Counted from the first letter of the stretch, positions 20,482 to 30,566 are shown. The stretch is 64,000 nucleotides of DNA from Achromobacter sp. UMC46 (GCF_014170335.1 NZ_LZZS01000037.1:1-64000); one strand, 5' to 3'. Numbers and translations are program-made. The notes: generated by a model not told the origin, from the sequence alone.

Positions 20482-22539
20482 TTGATTCCAGAATCATTCA
20501 TCCAGGATCTACTCGCCCGAGTCGACGTTGTCGACGTAGTCGGGCGATACGTGCAGTTGCGAAAGGGTGGGGCCAACTTGCTTGGCCTGTGCCCCTTTCA
20601 TAACGAAAAAAGTCCGTCGTTCACTGTCAGCCCCACCAAGCAGTTCTACCACTGCTTCGGCTGTGGAGCACATGGCAGCGCCATCACTTTCCTGATGGAA
20701 CACACGGGCACCAGTTTCCCCGAAGCCGTGCGTACGCTCGCGGCTTCGGCGGGAATGACGGTCCCCGAAGAAAATCGCAGTCCACGCCAGCAGCAGGAAT
20801 CCGCGCGCCGTAAAGCCGAGGAATCCCGCCATACGCAGGTGCTGGATGCCGCTCAAGCACACTATCTGAAGCAGTTGCGCGCATCGCCCGCGGCGATCCG
20901 CTATCTGAAGCAGCGCGGCCTGACCGGCGAAATCGCGGCGCATTTCGGTTTGGGGTGGTCGGGTACCGACCGCCACGGCCTGTCGCAGGTTTTTCCCAAT
21001 TATGACGACCCCACGCTGGTGGAGTCGGGGCTTGTCATCGAGTCCGAAGACGGCCGTCGCTATGACCGTTTCCGCGAGCGCGTCATGTTTCCCATCCGCA
21101 ACGTGCGGGGAAGCCTGATCGGGTTCGGCGGACGCATCATTGGCAAAGGCGAGCCCAAGTACCTGAATTCCCCCGAAACTCCCCTGTTCTCGAAGGGCCA
21201 CGAGCTCTACGGACTGTGGGAGGCGCGCCAGTCCATCCGCCAGGAAGGTCAGGTGATCGTGGTCGAAGGCTATATGGACGTCGTCGGCCTGGCGCAGCAA
21301 GGCATCGCCAACGCGGTGGCCACGCTGGGCACGGCCACCACGCCCGACCACGTGAAGAAGCTGCTGCGCACCAGCGACAAGGTGATTTTCAGTTTTGACG
21401 GCGACGGGGCCGGCCGGCGCGCCGCCTGGCGTGCGTTGCAGGCTTGCCTGCCGGTGCTGCGGGACGATATTGCGATCCGTTTCCTGTTCCTGCCGACCGA
21501 GCACGACCCGGATTCCTATGTGCGCGAATTGGGCGCCGAAGCCTTCCGCGCCTGTCTGGCCGATGCGGTGGCGCTGTCGCGCTTCCTGCTGGACGAACTG
21601 GCATCGCGGCACAACATGAACGAGGCCGAAGGGCGCGCCAGTTGCCTGCATGAAGCCAAGCCGTTGCTGGCGTCGATTCCCGAGTGCGCGCTGCGTGTGC
21701 AGATCGAGCGGGAAATGGCCAAGCTGGTGCAGTTGACCCCTGAAGAAATGGCGCAGATCCTGGCGCAACAGCCTGCCAAGCCCTTTGCGCCTGCAGCGGC
21801 GCCCAAGGCGGCAGGCGAAGCGGCCGGGTCCGCTGGGCCGGATCATGACGGCGGCCACCCGGATACGGGCTATGACTTTGCCGGGCACGATTTTCACGAC
21901 ATTCCTGCCGAAGAGCCCGATTTCGCCGACTACGGCCAATTTCCGTCGCAAGGCGGCGGGGAGTTCTCGGGCGGTGGCGGCCAGCGCGCTGGCGGCAAGC
22001 CGGAATGGAAGGGCAAGAGCGACTGGAAAGCCAAGGGCGACTGGAAGGGCGGCGGCAAAGGCAACTGGAAGGGGCGCCGCGACAACGATGTCGGGGGCTT
22101 CGAAGGCCGCCGCACGATGCCCTCATTGGCCAAGCGCTTGCTTGGGTTGTTGCTGGCGCATCCCGAACTGGTGGACTCCATGGGAGACCAGCAGCTTGAA
22201 GTCATCGACCATGGCCCCCATCTAGGATTGGTAAGGGACTTGATCATGCTGGCGCAATCCAGCGGCGCGCGCCATGTGGGCGCCTTGCTGGAAGCTGCCG
22301 AGCCTGATTCGGACCTGGCGACGGTATTGAAGGGTTTGCGAGCAGACATCTTGTCGCAGGAAGACCTTCCCGACCCGCAGACCGAGTGGGATGATGCGTT
22401 GCGGCGCATCGAATTCGACTCGGCCAAGCTGGAAATGGCCAAGTTGGCGGCCGCCGGATTGGCCTCGGACGACGCGCGCAAGCGCTATCTGGAGCTTTCG
22501 AGCCGCATGGTCACGTTGAAAGGTGCCGGGATACGCTAA
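20482..22539 (+). CDS. dnaG: DNA primase
   Basis: DnaG synthesises RNA primers at the replication fork. The N-terminal CHC2 zinc finger spans about residues 37-61 (LCPFHNEKSPSF to HCFGCGAHG), followed by the TOPRIM catalytic core (VVEGYMDVVGLAQQG, FDGDGAGRRAAWRAL) and a C-terminal DnaB-binding domain. The start is TTG 20482, giving MIPESFIQDLLARVDVVDVV, which matches the family. Residues about 432-540 form an unusual low-complexity linker, first Ala/Gly/Asp/His-rich and then Trp-Lys-Gly repeats, before the C-terminal domain. The length of 685 exceeds the Escherichia coli enzyme because of this insert. Confidence 0.97.
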   Translation: MIPESFIQDLLARVDVVDVVGRYVQLRKGGANLLGLCPFHNEKSPSFTVSPTKQFYHCFGCGAHGSAITFLMEHTGTSFPEAVRTLAASAGMTVPEENRSPRQQQESARRKAEESRHTQVLDAAQAHYLKQLRASPAAIRYLKQRGLTGEIAAHFGLGWSGTDRHGLSQVFPNYDDPTLVESGLVIESEDGRRYDRFRERVMFPIRNVRGSLIGFGGRIIGKGEPKYLNSPETPLFSKGHELYGLWEARQSIRQEGQVIVVEGYMDVVGLAQQGIANAVATLGTATTPDHVKKLLRTSDKVIFSFDGDGAGRRAAWRALQACLPVLRDDIAIRFLFLPTEHDPDSYVRELGAEAFRACLADAVALSRFLLDELASRHNMNEAEGRASCLHEAKPLLASIPECALRVQIEREMAKLVQLTPEEMAQILAQQPAKPFAPAAAPKAAGEAAGSAGPDHDGGHPDTGYDFAGHDFHDIPAEEPDFADYGQFPSQGGGEFSGGGGQRAGGKPEWKGKSDWKAKGDWKGGGKGNWKGRRDNDVGGFEGRRTMPSLAKRLLGLLLAHPELVDSMGDQQLEVIDHGPHLGLVRDLIMLAQSSGARHVGALLEAAEPDSDLATVLKGLRADILSQEDLPDPQTEWDDALRRIEFDSAKLEMAKLAAAGLASDDARKRYLELSSRMVTLKGAGIR

Positions 22540-23270
22540 ATGCGCTAAAATCAAAGGTTGTCCGCTTGCCGAGGGGCGCTTTGCGGGCCAGTATGCCCCA
22601 TTGATGCGTTTTCAGTTGATTGTTGCTTAATTCTTCCTGAATATGCTGATAGTCCTGGCGCGAAGTAGGGTAATGCAGGGCGGACGTGAAGGGTAGCGAA
22701 GTGGGTCGGACAGCCGATTGTGGAATCTATTCCTGCGGCCTGAATCTAACCCAGTATCAGCGGTGATGTTTGAAAACGCAATGTGTTGGAAGACGCTTTG
22801 CGGTTGAAGATTTTTGAAGATGTGTAGTGCCATTTGACCCGCAGAAATTATCAGGTCCGCGCGTCAAAATTGTTACATAGTTAATTAATATAGCTGATAG
22901 CTGAGCGGTGAATCAGGCAGTTCAACGGCGTGTCGTTTCGCGTAGCGTGAGTGGTCTGGGTGCTGTGTCTACATAAGCTGCTAGGGGCAAGTCTCCATAA
23001 GCAAGCAAAGCCTATTTATAGGCAGGCAGCCCCCCCAAACGCCCGAAATCCGCTGCGGAATGAGGTCATGCACGTCAGGCGCCCCAACGGTATTGCACCG
23101 CAACGGCGTCAAGCGGGCTCGCAAGAGCTGGCGCTGCGAACAACGCAGCCGCATGGACTCTGCCGATTCACCAGTTTTACCCGTATTTTGCGCTGCGCTG
23201 GGCCGCCGTCCAGGGCGGCTTTATGCGGTGCAACATGCCCAAACGGGTTGCGACGACCACGGAAGCGACT
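22540..23270 (+). other. Long AT-richer intergenic region between dnaG and rpoD
   Basis: About 730 bp separate dnaG from rpoD. The part at 22600-22920 is clearly AT-richer than the surrounding genes, including the stretch TTAATTAATATAGCTGATAG. A small hairpin GCCTATTTATAGGC lies near 23010. No convincing gene is seen on either strand. Such a region can hold rpoD-specific promoters, for example heat-shock ones, but I could not assign boxes with confidence. Confidence 0.5.
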
Positions 23271-25538
23271 ATGACCAAATCCACCGGCAAATCCTCCTCT
23301 GCAATTGATGCGGCTGAACTCAAGGCCCCTGCGGCCAAGCGCGCCGTAAGCATGGCGGCGGAAAAAGCGCCCGCCAAAACGGCGGTGAAGGTCGCCAAGC
23401 CCGCTGCCAAGACGGCTGCCAAGAAGGCAACCAAGACGGCTGCGGCTGACAAGCCCGAGAAAGTGACGAAGGCTCGCGTCAAGAAGGCCGAAGACAAGCT
23501 TGCCGACTTGGTCGGCACCGCGCGTCCGGCAGTCCCCAGCGGCCGCCGTCCGGGCCGCCCCGCGAAGAATGCGAACAACGATTCCGATGGTTTCGACGAC
23601 ACGATGGACGGCGAAGGCGAAGTCCTGCCCGATCTGAAGCCGCCCAAGCGCGGCGGCAAGCGCGGCAAGGCAGATGCCAAGGATCTGATCGCCCGTGGCC
23701 CCGTGACGCCGGAAGAATACGAAGCGCGCCGCAACCGCCTGAAGCAGCTGATCAAGCTGGGCAAGGACCGCGGCTACCTGACCTACGGCGAAATCAACGA
23801 CCATCTGCCTGACGACCTGGTCGACGCCGAAGCCATTGACGGCATCATCAGCACGTTCAGCGACATGGGCATCGCGGTCTATGACCAGGCCCCCGACGCC
23901 GAAACGCTGCTGATGAGCGAAAACGCGCCGGTTGCGTCCAACGACGACGACGTCGAAGACGAAGCCGAAGCCGCGCTGACCACCGTCGACTCCGATTTCG
24001 GCCGCACCACCGACCCCGTGCGCATGTACATGCGCGAAATGGGTTCGGTCGAGCTGCTGACCCGCGAAGGCGAAATCGAGATCGCCAAGCGCATCGAAGA
24101 CGGCCTGAAGCACATGGTCATGGCCATTTCGGCCTGCCCGACCACGATCAACGAGATCCTGGCCCACATCCTGCGCGTGCGGGAAGGCCAGGCGCAGATC
24201 GACGAAGTGGTCGACGGCCTGGTTGATCCGGAAGACGGCGAAGAATATGCCGGCGCCGGCGTGACCGCCGACGAAGACGAAAGCGACGATGGCCCCGCCG
24301 GCGGCATGTCCAGCAAGCAGCTGGAAGACTTGCGCGTCAAAGCGCTGGCCAAGTTCGACGAAGTCAGCAAGCAGTTCGACAAGATGCGCCTGTCGTACGA
24401 GAAGGACGGCTACAAGTCGGACATCTACGTGCGCGCTCAGGAATCCATCCAGAACGAACTGATGGGCATCCGCTTCACGGCCAAGATGGTCGAAAAGCTG
24501 GCCGATACGCTGCGCAACCAGGTCGAAGAAGTGCGCCAGCTTGAACGCGCTGTCCTGCATACGTGTGTGGACCGTGCCGGCATGCCGCGCACGCACTTCA
24601 TCAAGGTCTTCCCGGGCAACGAAACCAACCTGCAGTGGGTGATGGACGAAGTCGCCGCTGGCCATCCGTACGCCGAGACGCTGGAACGCCAGATTCCCGC
24701 CGTGCAGGAATTGCAGCAAAAGCTGATCGACCTGCAAACGCGCGTCGTGCTGCCGCTGAAGGACCTGAAGGACGTCAACAAGCGCATGGCCACTGGCGAA
24801 GCCAAGGCCCGCAAGGCCAAGCGCGAAATGACCGAGGCCAACCTGCGCCTGGTGATCTCGATTGCCAAGAAGTACACGAATCGGGGCCTGCAGTTCCTGG
24901 ACCTGATCCAGGAAGGCAACATCGGCTTGATGAAGGCCGTGGACAAGTTCGAATACCGCCGTGGCTACAAGTTCTCGACGTACGCCACGTGGTGGATCCG
25001 TCAGGCCATCACGCGTTCGATCGCCGACCAGGCGCGCACCATCCGTATTCCGGTTCACATGATCGAAACGATCAACAAGATGAACCGGATCAGCCGTCAG
25101 ATCCTGCAGGAAACCGGCGCCGAGCCGGATCCCGCGACCCTGGCGCAGAAAATGGATATGCCGGAAGACAAGATCCGCAAGATCCTGAAGATCGCGAAGG
25201 AACCGATCTCCATGGAAACGCCGATCGGTGACGACGATGACTCGCACCTGGGCGATTTCATCGAAGACACGTCCACCCTGGCGCCTTCGGATGCGGCGCT
25301 GCACGGCTCCATGCGTGATGTGGTCAAGGAAGTGCTAGACTCTCTCACCCCGCGTGAAGCCAAGGTTCTGCGTATGCGTTTCGGCATCGAAATGAGCACC
25401 GACCAGACCCTGGAAGAAGTGGGCAAGCAATTCGACGTCACGCGTGAGCGCATTCGCCAAATAGAGGCTAAAGCGCTGCGCAAGCTGCGTCACCCCAGCC
25501 GGGCCGACAAGCTGAAGAGCTTCCTGGAAGGGCAGTAA
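23271..25538 (+). CDS. rpoD: RNA polymerase primary sigma factor RpoD (sigma-70)
   Basis: The housekeeping sigma factor. Region 1.1 follows a Lys/Ala-rich N-terminal extension, and a non-conserved acidic insert follows region 1.2 ([19 protein letters not shown]). Regions 2.1-2.4 include [20 protein letters not shown] and [20 protein letters not shown]. Regions 3 and 4 end with [20 protein letters not shown]. The start at ATG 23271 has GGAAG 5 bp upstream; an ATG at 23223 in frame would add 16 residues. The 755-residue length and the AAKKA-rich extension are common in Burkholderiales. Confidence 0.97.
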   Translation: MTKSTGKSSSAIDAAELKAPAAKRAVSMAAEKAPAKTAVKVAKPAAKTAAKKATKTAAADKPEKVTKARVKKAEDKLADLVGTARPAVPSGRRPGRPAKNANNDSDGFDDTMDGEGEVLPDLKPPKRGGKRGKADAKDLIARGPVTPEEYEARRNRLKQLIKLGKDRGYLTYGEINDHLPDDLVDAEAIDGIISTFSDMGIAVYDQAPDAETLLMSENAPVASNDDDVEDEAEAALTTVDSDFGRTTDPVRMYMREMGSVELLTREGEIEIAKRIEDGLKHMVMAISACPTTINEILAHILRVREGQAQIDEVVDGLVDPEDGEEYAGAGVTADEDESDDGPAGGMSSKQLEDLRVKALAKFDEVSKQFDKMRLSYEKDGYKSDIYVRAQESIQNELMGIRFTAKMVEKLADTLRNQVEEVRQLERAVLHTCVDRAGMPRTHFIKVFPGNETNLQWVMDEVAAGHPYAETLERQIPAVQELQQKLIDLQTRVVLPLKDLKDVNKRMATGEAKARKAKREMTEANLRLVISIAKKYTNRGLQFLDLIQEGNIGLMKAVDKFEYRRGYKFSTYATWWIRQAITRSIADQARTIRIPVHMIETINKMNRISRQILQETGAEPDPATLAQKMDMPEDKIRKILKIAKEPISMETPIGDDDDSHLGDFIEDTSTLAPSDAALHGSMRDVVKEVLDSLTPREAKVLRMRFGIEMSTDQTLEEVGKQFDVTRERIRQIEAKALRKLRHPSRADKLKSFLEGQ

Positions 25539-25546
25539 CGTTTCCT

Positions 25547-25625
<79 letters not shown>

Positions 25626-25681
25626 ATAGATATGCGGGTCTTGGAGCAATCCAAGGCCCGCTTTCTTTTCCGCAATTCCGA

Positions 25682-26255
25682 TTACCGAGTGGGCGCGGCT
25701 TTGTCGCCCTTGCGTCGCCTTACGTACTTCTCGGTGGTTGTGACCGAGCCATGCCCGAGCTGCTTCTGGGCCTGCCGAATGTCCCCGGTCGACTCGGTCT
25801 TGTCGGTGCCCGCCTTGGCGCGTAGGTCTCGGAATTGGAAGCCTGCTTTGGGCACGCCCGCCGCCTTTCTGGCCTTGATCCGCTTAATCACCTGAGCCCG
25901 GCCGTTGGCCCGCCAGGTAGGCGAGGTCCATCGCGTCCTGCAGCGGCTCGTCAGCGGCTACATGCACGCGCCCATAGGTGTCGTCCTCGACGTAGGTATC
26001 GCGCCCACGCTCCTTGTTCTTGCGCACGCCCTGAGCCGGGTTCGGCGCATCGGTCAGGCCTATTTCTCGGGCGTAGTTGAAAATGGCGCTGAACAGCGCA
26101 ATTTCCCGGTTGGCGCGAACGTGGTCGGCGTCGGGCGGAACCGGGCGGCCCTTCTCGCGGAACCAGTCCGCTGACTTCGCCATGCGCCAGCGGATGTAGC
26201 GCGTCACGTGCACGGGCTTGATCTGCTCCATATGCACCGGCGGCTTGCCGCCCAT
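25682..26255 (-). pseudogene. Tyrosine-type phage integrase remnant
   Basis: Two minus-strand frames together give an integrase. The upstream one (26255 to 25884) is a core-binding domain (HVTRYIRWRMAKSADWFREK, then ANREIALFSAIFNYAREIGL). The downstream one (25891 to 25682) is the catalytic C-terminus, with FQFRDLRAKAGTD, the LGHG motif and the nucleophile in TEKYVRRR. Between AGQRPG and MIKRIKARK a stretch is missing and the frame changes, so the arginine I region is lost. A TAA stands directly before the first ATG, so the arm-binding N-terminus is also gone. The 3' end faces the tRNA, as in tRNA-targeted islands. Not functional. Confidence 0.85.
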
Positions 26256-26661
26256 TTACCCGTGGGAGGTCAGCCGCAGCTTGCTGAGAGGCCGGGTCAC
26301 TCCGATCCAGGCACAGCGCCTGCCGATACCCCGCACGCGGGGCATGAGCCGAGGCTGTTAACCATTCGAAATTTCTGATGGTGCTAGGTGGTTCGAGATG
26401 GGGGGAGACTATTGAGGCGATTCAGGGCTCAGTCTCGCGATGACAAGGTCATGCCCAGAGCGGTGTACCCAGCGTTGAGAAAGCGCTGGTGCATTGGGGA
26501 GACAGGGGGATAACCAGGGAGCGGAATGCTCCCTGGAGAAGTCGTGGGCAATCAGGCCCTGGACGGAACCTATGGTGTCACGCTGTCGGACCAGAACTCA
26601 AAGTTGATCCGTGTCGTCTCGGAGGCGGCGCCCCGTGTCGGTTGGTGGACGCCCGCCAGGC
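26256..26661. other. Non-coding scar between integrase remnant and autotransporter
   Basis: About 400 bp with only short frames lacking recognisable protein similarity or start signals. It includes a G-rich stretch around 26398-26406. I see no terminator for the autotransporter with a clear T-run, and no copy of the tRNA 3' end. It probably represents decayed mobile DNA. Confidence 0.4.
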
Positions 26662-29169
26662 TCAGAACACCCAGCGCAGATTGACCGAGGCCGTCTGATC
26701 TCGATTGCCGCCGCCAAACTGCCCGGCATAAGCCAGACCCAGGGTGGTGCTACGCGAAATCAGCGTATCGAAGCCTGCCTCCACCAGGGCCGCGTCGCGC
26801 GCGATGGGTGCGCCCGTAACGGTGAAGGATTCGCCGGCATCGAACGCGAGGCGGCTTTCGGGACGCACATCGCCAAAGGCATGGCGCCAGCTCAGGCCGC
26901 CCGACACGGTTCCCTCCAAGGAGCCCAGAGTCAATTCCTGGGTGGCACGTAGGCCTAGTGTGGTGGTCGTGGTGTTGTTGCGCGTCGAATCACCCGACAG
27001 CGCGACGCTGCCGCCGGATTCGCTGAAGCTACGGGTGCGCTGACCGGCCCAGGCCAGGCCGGCGTAGGGTTCGAGGGTGAGACCGCGTGCGGCCCCGAAA
27101 GCGTAGCCTACTTCGCTGAACAACTGCGTGGTGTTGGCGCCGTAGTTTGCATCCAGGGTTTGATTCAGGCCTCCGGCATTGATGCTGCGTTCGGTGTCGA
27201 TGTCGTGCCAGGTGTACGAAGCGCCTGCCATCACGTTGAGCTGGCCTGCACCCAGCGCGATGGCATTGCCGCCATAGAACACGGCGCTGTAGCTCGACAC
27301 ATCGGCCTTGCTGGCCAGGTCATCGACGCGCTGCTTCGAGTCGGTGTAGCCCAGCGCGCCGCCCAGGCGCCAGCCATTGCCCACGCCGTGGTCGGCGCCC
27401 ACGAATACGCCGCCGGTGTGCTGGCGCACGGCCGACGTGTCGCCTGTGGCGCCGATGCGCTGCCAGTTGCCCACGATCTGAGCCCAGGCCGGGCGGGCCA
27501 GGGACGAGGGCAGGGTCGCCACCGAGGGTGCCGCGTCGCTTGCGCCGGTGGCCGCTGTGGGTGCGCCCGGGGCGAGGCCGGCATTCAGATTGCTGCGCAA
27601 CCGGTTGAGCGGTAAGTTGCGCACGGTGGACGACAGATTCCACAGACCCGAACTCACACCCGCATGCATCTCGCCAGAAAGGCCTGCGAAAAAGTCCTGC
27701 GGCGCGCCTTGCGGCAGGCCGATGGCGGCATCGTAGACGCCGTGACCGGCGCCCAGGGTTTCAGCGGCGTCCGCGACTGCACGGGCGTTGCGGCCGCTCA
27801 CTAGATCGGCGAAGCGGATCTTGGCAGGCGGGATGCTGGGTGGCGTGACGGCCGGGGCTTCAGGGGTGACGGGCGGCGTGACCGGAGACGACGCGCGCGC
27901 GAGCGTCAGGGTTACGTCGCGGTCATCCGCGGAGTAACTGAGCGTGGGCGTCAGGTAGGCAAGGTTGCTGGTGACGCCGGTGAACTGGGTGCCAGTCAAG
28001 GTGCTATCGGCGTGGAGGATGATCTGGCTGAACGTCTCGCTGTAGGTGCCCGGCGCCGCCTGAACCTCGACCCTGGCCTGATTGACCACGGCGTTGCCGG
28101 TGACGTCGAGGCGGTCGAAGGCGGCCGGGGTGGCTCGGACGAGGAACACACCGCCCGAGCCGAGCGATACCGAGCCGTTGACGACGGCGGTTCCCGTGCT
28201 GCCGGTGCCGATCTGCAGTCGGTTGTCGGTGCCGATGAAGATCACGTTGCCGGTGGTGGTCGACGTCGGATGCAGTGTGAGAGTATTGCCTTGACCGTTG
28301 ATCAGCACCGCTTCGCGGCGGGTGACGCCGTCGCTATCCAAACCGCCTCCAATGGTGCCGGTCTGGATGATGCTGCCGAAATTGCCGCTCACGCGCACGC
28401 CAATGCCACCGAAGCTCAGTCTGGCACTGAGGCCGGCATTGCCGCCATGCATCGTGCCGGTGTTGGTTACGGTGGCGCCGTTGCTGGTCACGATCAGGCC
28501 AGTGCCGCCGGAACCGCCGGATCCTATGGTTGTCACTCCCGCTACGCCATCAAGCACCATGCCCGGGGAACCGCCACCGCCGCCCCAGATGATCCCGCTA
28601 TTGGTGAAGATAATGTTGGCGCCCGTCAATTCGGCACCAGTGCCCCCATTACCACCCCGCATCGACGCCGGGTAGGCGGAGCCGGCGGGGGAGCCAAGAT
28701 TCCAATTGATGGTTCCCCCCGCGCCGCCGCCACCACCGACGATCACGCCGGCATTGGAACTGTCCGAGCCGTGGGAAAAGGTCCCGCCTTTGCCGCCATC
28801 ACCGCCAATGGCTTCCGCAGTTGGGTTGCTGTGGACGGCAAGGTCCCCACCGTACCCGCCCCCGCCGCCAATCATGATGCCGCCTGCTCCAACGGTGAGG
28901 AGTCCAGCAGGGCCGCTCTCGGCGCCGTTAGTGCCCGAGGTGGACACATCGGAACGCGAGGGCCCGTTTGTACCGGGCAAGCCACTAAACGTACCGCTCG
29001 CGGCCGGCTGGAACCATGAGCCGCCATTGCCGATGCCGACGGAGCCCACGTAAGAACTCCCTCCGTCCGCGCCGCCACCTTGGCCGGCCGCGTAGCTCGT
29101 CAGTGGAAGATGGATCAACGAGGCCGCGAGTAGCGTGAGTGTTAATTGGGTCGGTTTTGAAGGGGGCAT
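26662..29169 (-). CDS. Gly-rich autotransporter (type Va secretion)
   Basis: An 835-residue protein with a signal peptide of about 28 residues (LTLLAASLIHLPLTSYAA), a very Gly/Thr/Asn-rich passenger with repeated GGxGGT-type segments to about residue 430, a Pro-rich linker (SPVTPPVTPEAPAVTPPS), and a C-terminal autotransporter beta-barrel of about 280 residues ending in SVNLRWVF, the aromatic terminus recognised by BAM. The barrel would let the passenger cross the outer membrane. No protease triad or RGD is seen in the passenger. A homopolymer of nine C on the coding strand lies in the leader. The adhesive role is inferred. Confidence 0.92.
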   Translation of the reverse strand: MPPSKPTQLTLTLLAASLIHLPLTSYAAGQGGGADGGSSYVGSVGIGNGGSWFQPAASGTFSGLPGTNGPSRSDVSTSGTNGAESGPAGLLTVGAGGIMIGGGGGYGGDLAVHSNPTAEAIGGDGGKGGTFSHGSDSSNAGVIVGGGGGAGGTINWNLGSPAGSAYPASMRGGNGGTGAELTGANIIFTNSGIIWGGGGGSPGMVLDGVAGVTTIGSGGSGGTGLIVTSNGATVTNTGTMHGGNAGLSARLSFGGIGVRVSGNFGSIIQTGTIGGGLDSDGVTRREAVLINGQGNTLTLHPTSTTTGNVIFIGTDNRLQIGTGSTGTAVVNGSVSLGSGGVFLVRATPAAFDRLDVTGNAVVNQARVEVQAAPGTYSETFSQIILHADSTLTGTQFTGVTSNLAYLTPTLSYSADDRDVTLTLARASSPVTPPVTPEAPAVTPPSIPPAKIRFADLVSGRNARAVADAAETLGAGHGVYDAAIGLPQGAPQDFFAGLSGEMHAGVSSGLWNLSSTVRNLPLNRLRSNLNAGLAPGAPTAATGASDAAPSVATLPSSLARPAWAQIVGNWQRIGATGDTSAVRQHTGGVFVGADHGVGNGWRLGGALGYTDSKQRVDDLASKADVSSYSAVFYGGNAIALGAGQLNVMAGASYTWHDIDTERSINAGGLNQTLDANYGANTTQLFSEVGYAFGAARGLTLEPYAGLAWAGQRTRSFSESGGSVALSGDSTRNNTTTTTLGLRATQELTLGSLEGTVSGGLSWRHAFGDVRPESRLAFDAGESFTVTGAPIARDAALVEAGFDTLISRSTTLGLAYAGQFGGGNRDQTASVNLRWVF

Positions 29170-29219
29170 TGTGAGAAGGAATAGGTTGAGAATGGACTGT
29201 GTTGCGTCGCGTTCAGAGA

Positions 29220-29228
29220 GGGGGGGGG
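29220..29228 (-). repeat. Poly-C/poly-G tract of 9 in the autotransporter leader
   Basis: Nine consecutive G on the plus strand (C on the coding strand) lie 51 bp before the autotransporter ATG. Such tracts in Bordetella fim promoters change length by slipped-strand mispairing and switch expression. Here the tract follows, and does not split, the best promoter candidate. Confidence 0.85.
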
Positions 29229-29245
29229 TGAACTTGGTGGTGCAA

Positions 29246-29275
29246 ATATTATCGACAATAAGTAACTCATGCTAA
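29246..29275 (-). promoter_or_regulatory. Candidate promoter of the autotransporter
   Basis: On the minus strand TTAGCA (29275-29270) and TAATAT (29251-29246) are separated by 18 bp, giving a plausible sigma-70 promoter. Transcription would start about 70 bp before the ATG, with the C9 tract at roughly +11 to +19. Confidence 0.45.
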
Positions 29276-29502
29276 TAAAAAGTTCCGACCCCCACGACAA
29301 GGTGGAACTCATTCGGTGCAGAGCCGCATAACTAACTCAAAAGCGTCGATCCTTGTCACGCCTAGCTAATCCTCTGCGTACGGAAGGCGTATCGGCAGCA
29401 GCAATGGTTCCAAACGGTCCGCAGCAGTAGGCAGTACAGGTAACAAAACGTGATTTAAATTTCTTAATGGAAATGGCTAACGTGATCTTCCAGACCGTCG
29501 GC

Positions 29503-29535
29503 TTCGGCCAGCGCTGACTCGCAACGCTGGCCGAA
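29503..29535. repeat. Perfect 11-bp inverted repeat
   Basis: TTCGGCCAGCG (29503-29513) and CGCTGGCCGAA (29525-29535) form a perfect stem around 11 nt, followed on the plus strand by ACCCGCTTTTC. It may be a leftover terminator of the mobile region. No intact gene ends next to it. Confidence 0.6.
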
Positions 29536-29689
29536 ACCCGCTTTTCAGCGGTTCGGGTGCCGGGATTCCAACCGGCATGACCATTTCTGTTCTTGGCTGT
29601 CTGCGCCTCACCCTATTGACCGTGAACCGCGCTATGGCGGACTGGATACGGCGGAATGCCGCGCAGAGCCGCGGCCTTGCCCGTGGGTG

Positions 29690-30064
29690 CGATTGGGCCG
29701 GACGAACACCCCACATAGGCGGGTGGCTGTCATCGCGGGCCACGGGGAACCCTTCGGCACTGATCTGTCGCTGGTGCTCGGCCAACTGATCGCGGGCTGT
29801 TGCGGTCGCCGCCTCGCTGGCCTGGGGCGCGGCAAATGCCAGCTCCAGCCAATAGCCCTTCGCGAACATTTCGGCATCGCCCGCCTGCACGCCCTTCGCG
29901 CGCAGCTTGGACAGCATGGTGCGCAAGGCTGTTCATTCGCGTTCGGCTGTTTCCAAGCCGGATCCGTTGTCGAAGGGGGCGCCACGGAACGACTATGCCG
30001 AGGCGAATACCTGGGCCTGCTCCATAATGGCGTCGATTTGCTGCTCTGCCTCTTGGGGGCATAG
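29690..30064 (-). pseudogene. Phage-type small protein, broken by two in-frame stops
   Basis: One minus-strand frame reads EAEQQIDAIMEQAQVFASA, then TAG (29995-29993), then SFRGAPFDNGSGLETAERE, then TGA (29935-29933), then TALRTMLSKLRAKGVQAGDAEMFAKGYWLELAFAAP. The frame never changes, so the gene is interrupted by nonsense mutations only. The pattern resembles small proteins found in prophages of this group; I do not know a function. The frame continues to 29477, but sequence after about 29700 loses protein-like character. Confidence 0.7.
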
Positions 30065-30134
30065 GATTGGTTCATTAATAGTCTTTGTATGATTCCCGAC
30101 GCTAAAAGCAATTTCAAAGGGAAGGGGAGAGAAC

Positions 30135-30566
30135 GTGGAAAATGGTCGTGCGCAGCTGGTTCCCGAATTGCTCGTCACCGATGTTTCGGCCAGCCTAAAG
30201 TTCTGGACTGAGCTCTGCGGCTTTTCAGTCATGTACAGCCGCAAGGAAGATGGATTTTTCTATCTTGATTTGGCGGGGGCGCAGGTGATGCTTGTAGAAG
30301 TGCGTGGCGAAAACGGTTGGATAACCGCGCCGCTCAACATGCCGCTCGGTCGGGGCATCAACTTCGAGATCAAGGTGGACGCTGTGCAACCAACCATAGC
30401 GGCCCTAGCAAGTGCGGATTGGCCGCTATTTCGGCCAGTAGCTGAGCAGTGGTACCGAAGCGATGCTGTGGAAATCGGCGTTCGCGAATTCCTGGTACAG
30501 GATCCTGACGGCTACCTCCTGCGCTTTTCCGCGCAGATCGGTCAACGGCCGTACCAGGGTGCCTAA
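30135..30566 (+). CDS. VOC family protein (glyoxalase/bleomycin-resistance fold)
   Basis: A 143-residue vicinal oxygen chelate protein. The N-terminal LVPELLVTDVSASLKFWTEL and the C-terminal FLVQDPDGYLLRFSAQIG are the two beta-alpha-beta-beta-beta halves typical of the fold, with the metal-ligand type Glu/His positions only partly conserved. It resembles small bleomycin-resistance-like binding proteins; the substrate is unknown. The start is GTG 30135 behind GGGGAGAG. It lies among mobile-element remnants but its frame is intact, so it may be cargo. Confidence 0.82.
   Translation: MENGRAQLVPELLVTDVSASLKFWTELCGFSVMYSRKEDGFFYLDLAGAQVMLVEVRGENGWITAPLNMPLGRGINFEIKVDAVQPTIAALASADWPLFRPVAEQWYRSDAVEIGVREFLVQDPDGYLLRFSAQIGQRPYQGA

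Larger units (their letters stand above)
29170..29476 (-). other. Upstream region of the autotransporter
   Basis: About 300 bp without a gene. It contains the C9 tract at 29220-29228, a candidate sigma-70 promoter at 29246-29275 for the autotransporter, and AT-rich sequence up to about 29290. The rest, to 29476, shows nothing I can name. Confidence 0.5.

Noticed and set aside
26489-26952. Short plus-strand frames near the autotransporter end
   Set aside because: No family features, no start signals, and partly antisense to the beta-barrel.
28012-29053. Plus-strand frames opposite the autotransporter passenger
   Set aside because: Composition mirrors the Gly-rich passenger (Pro/Ala-rich shadows) and there is no ribosome binding site.
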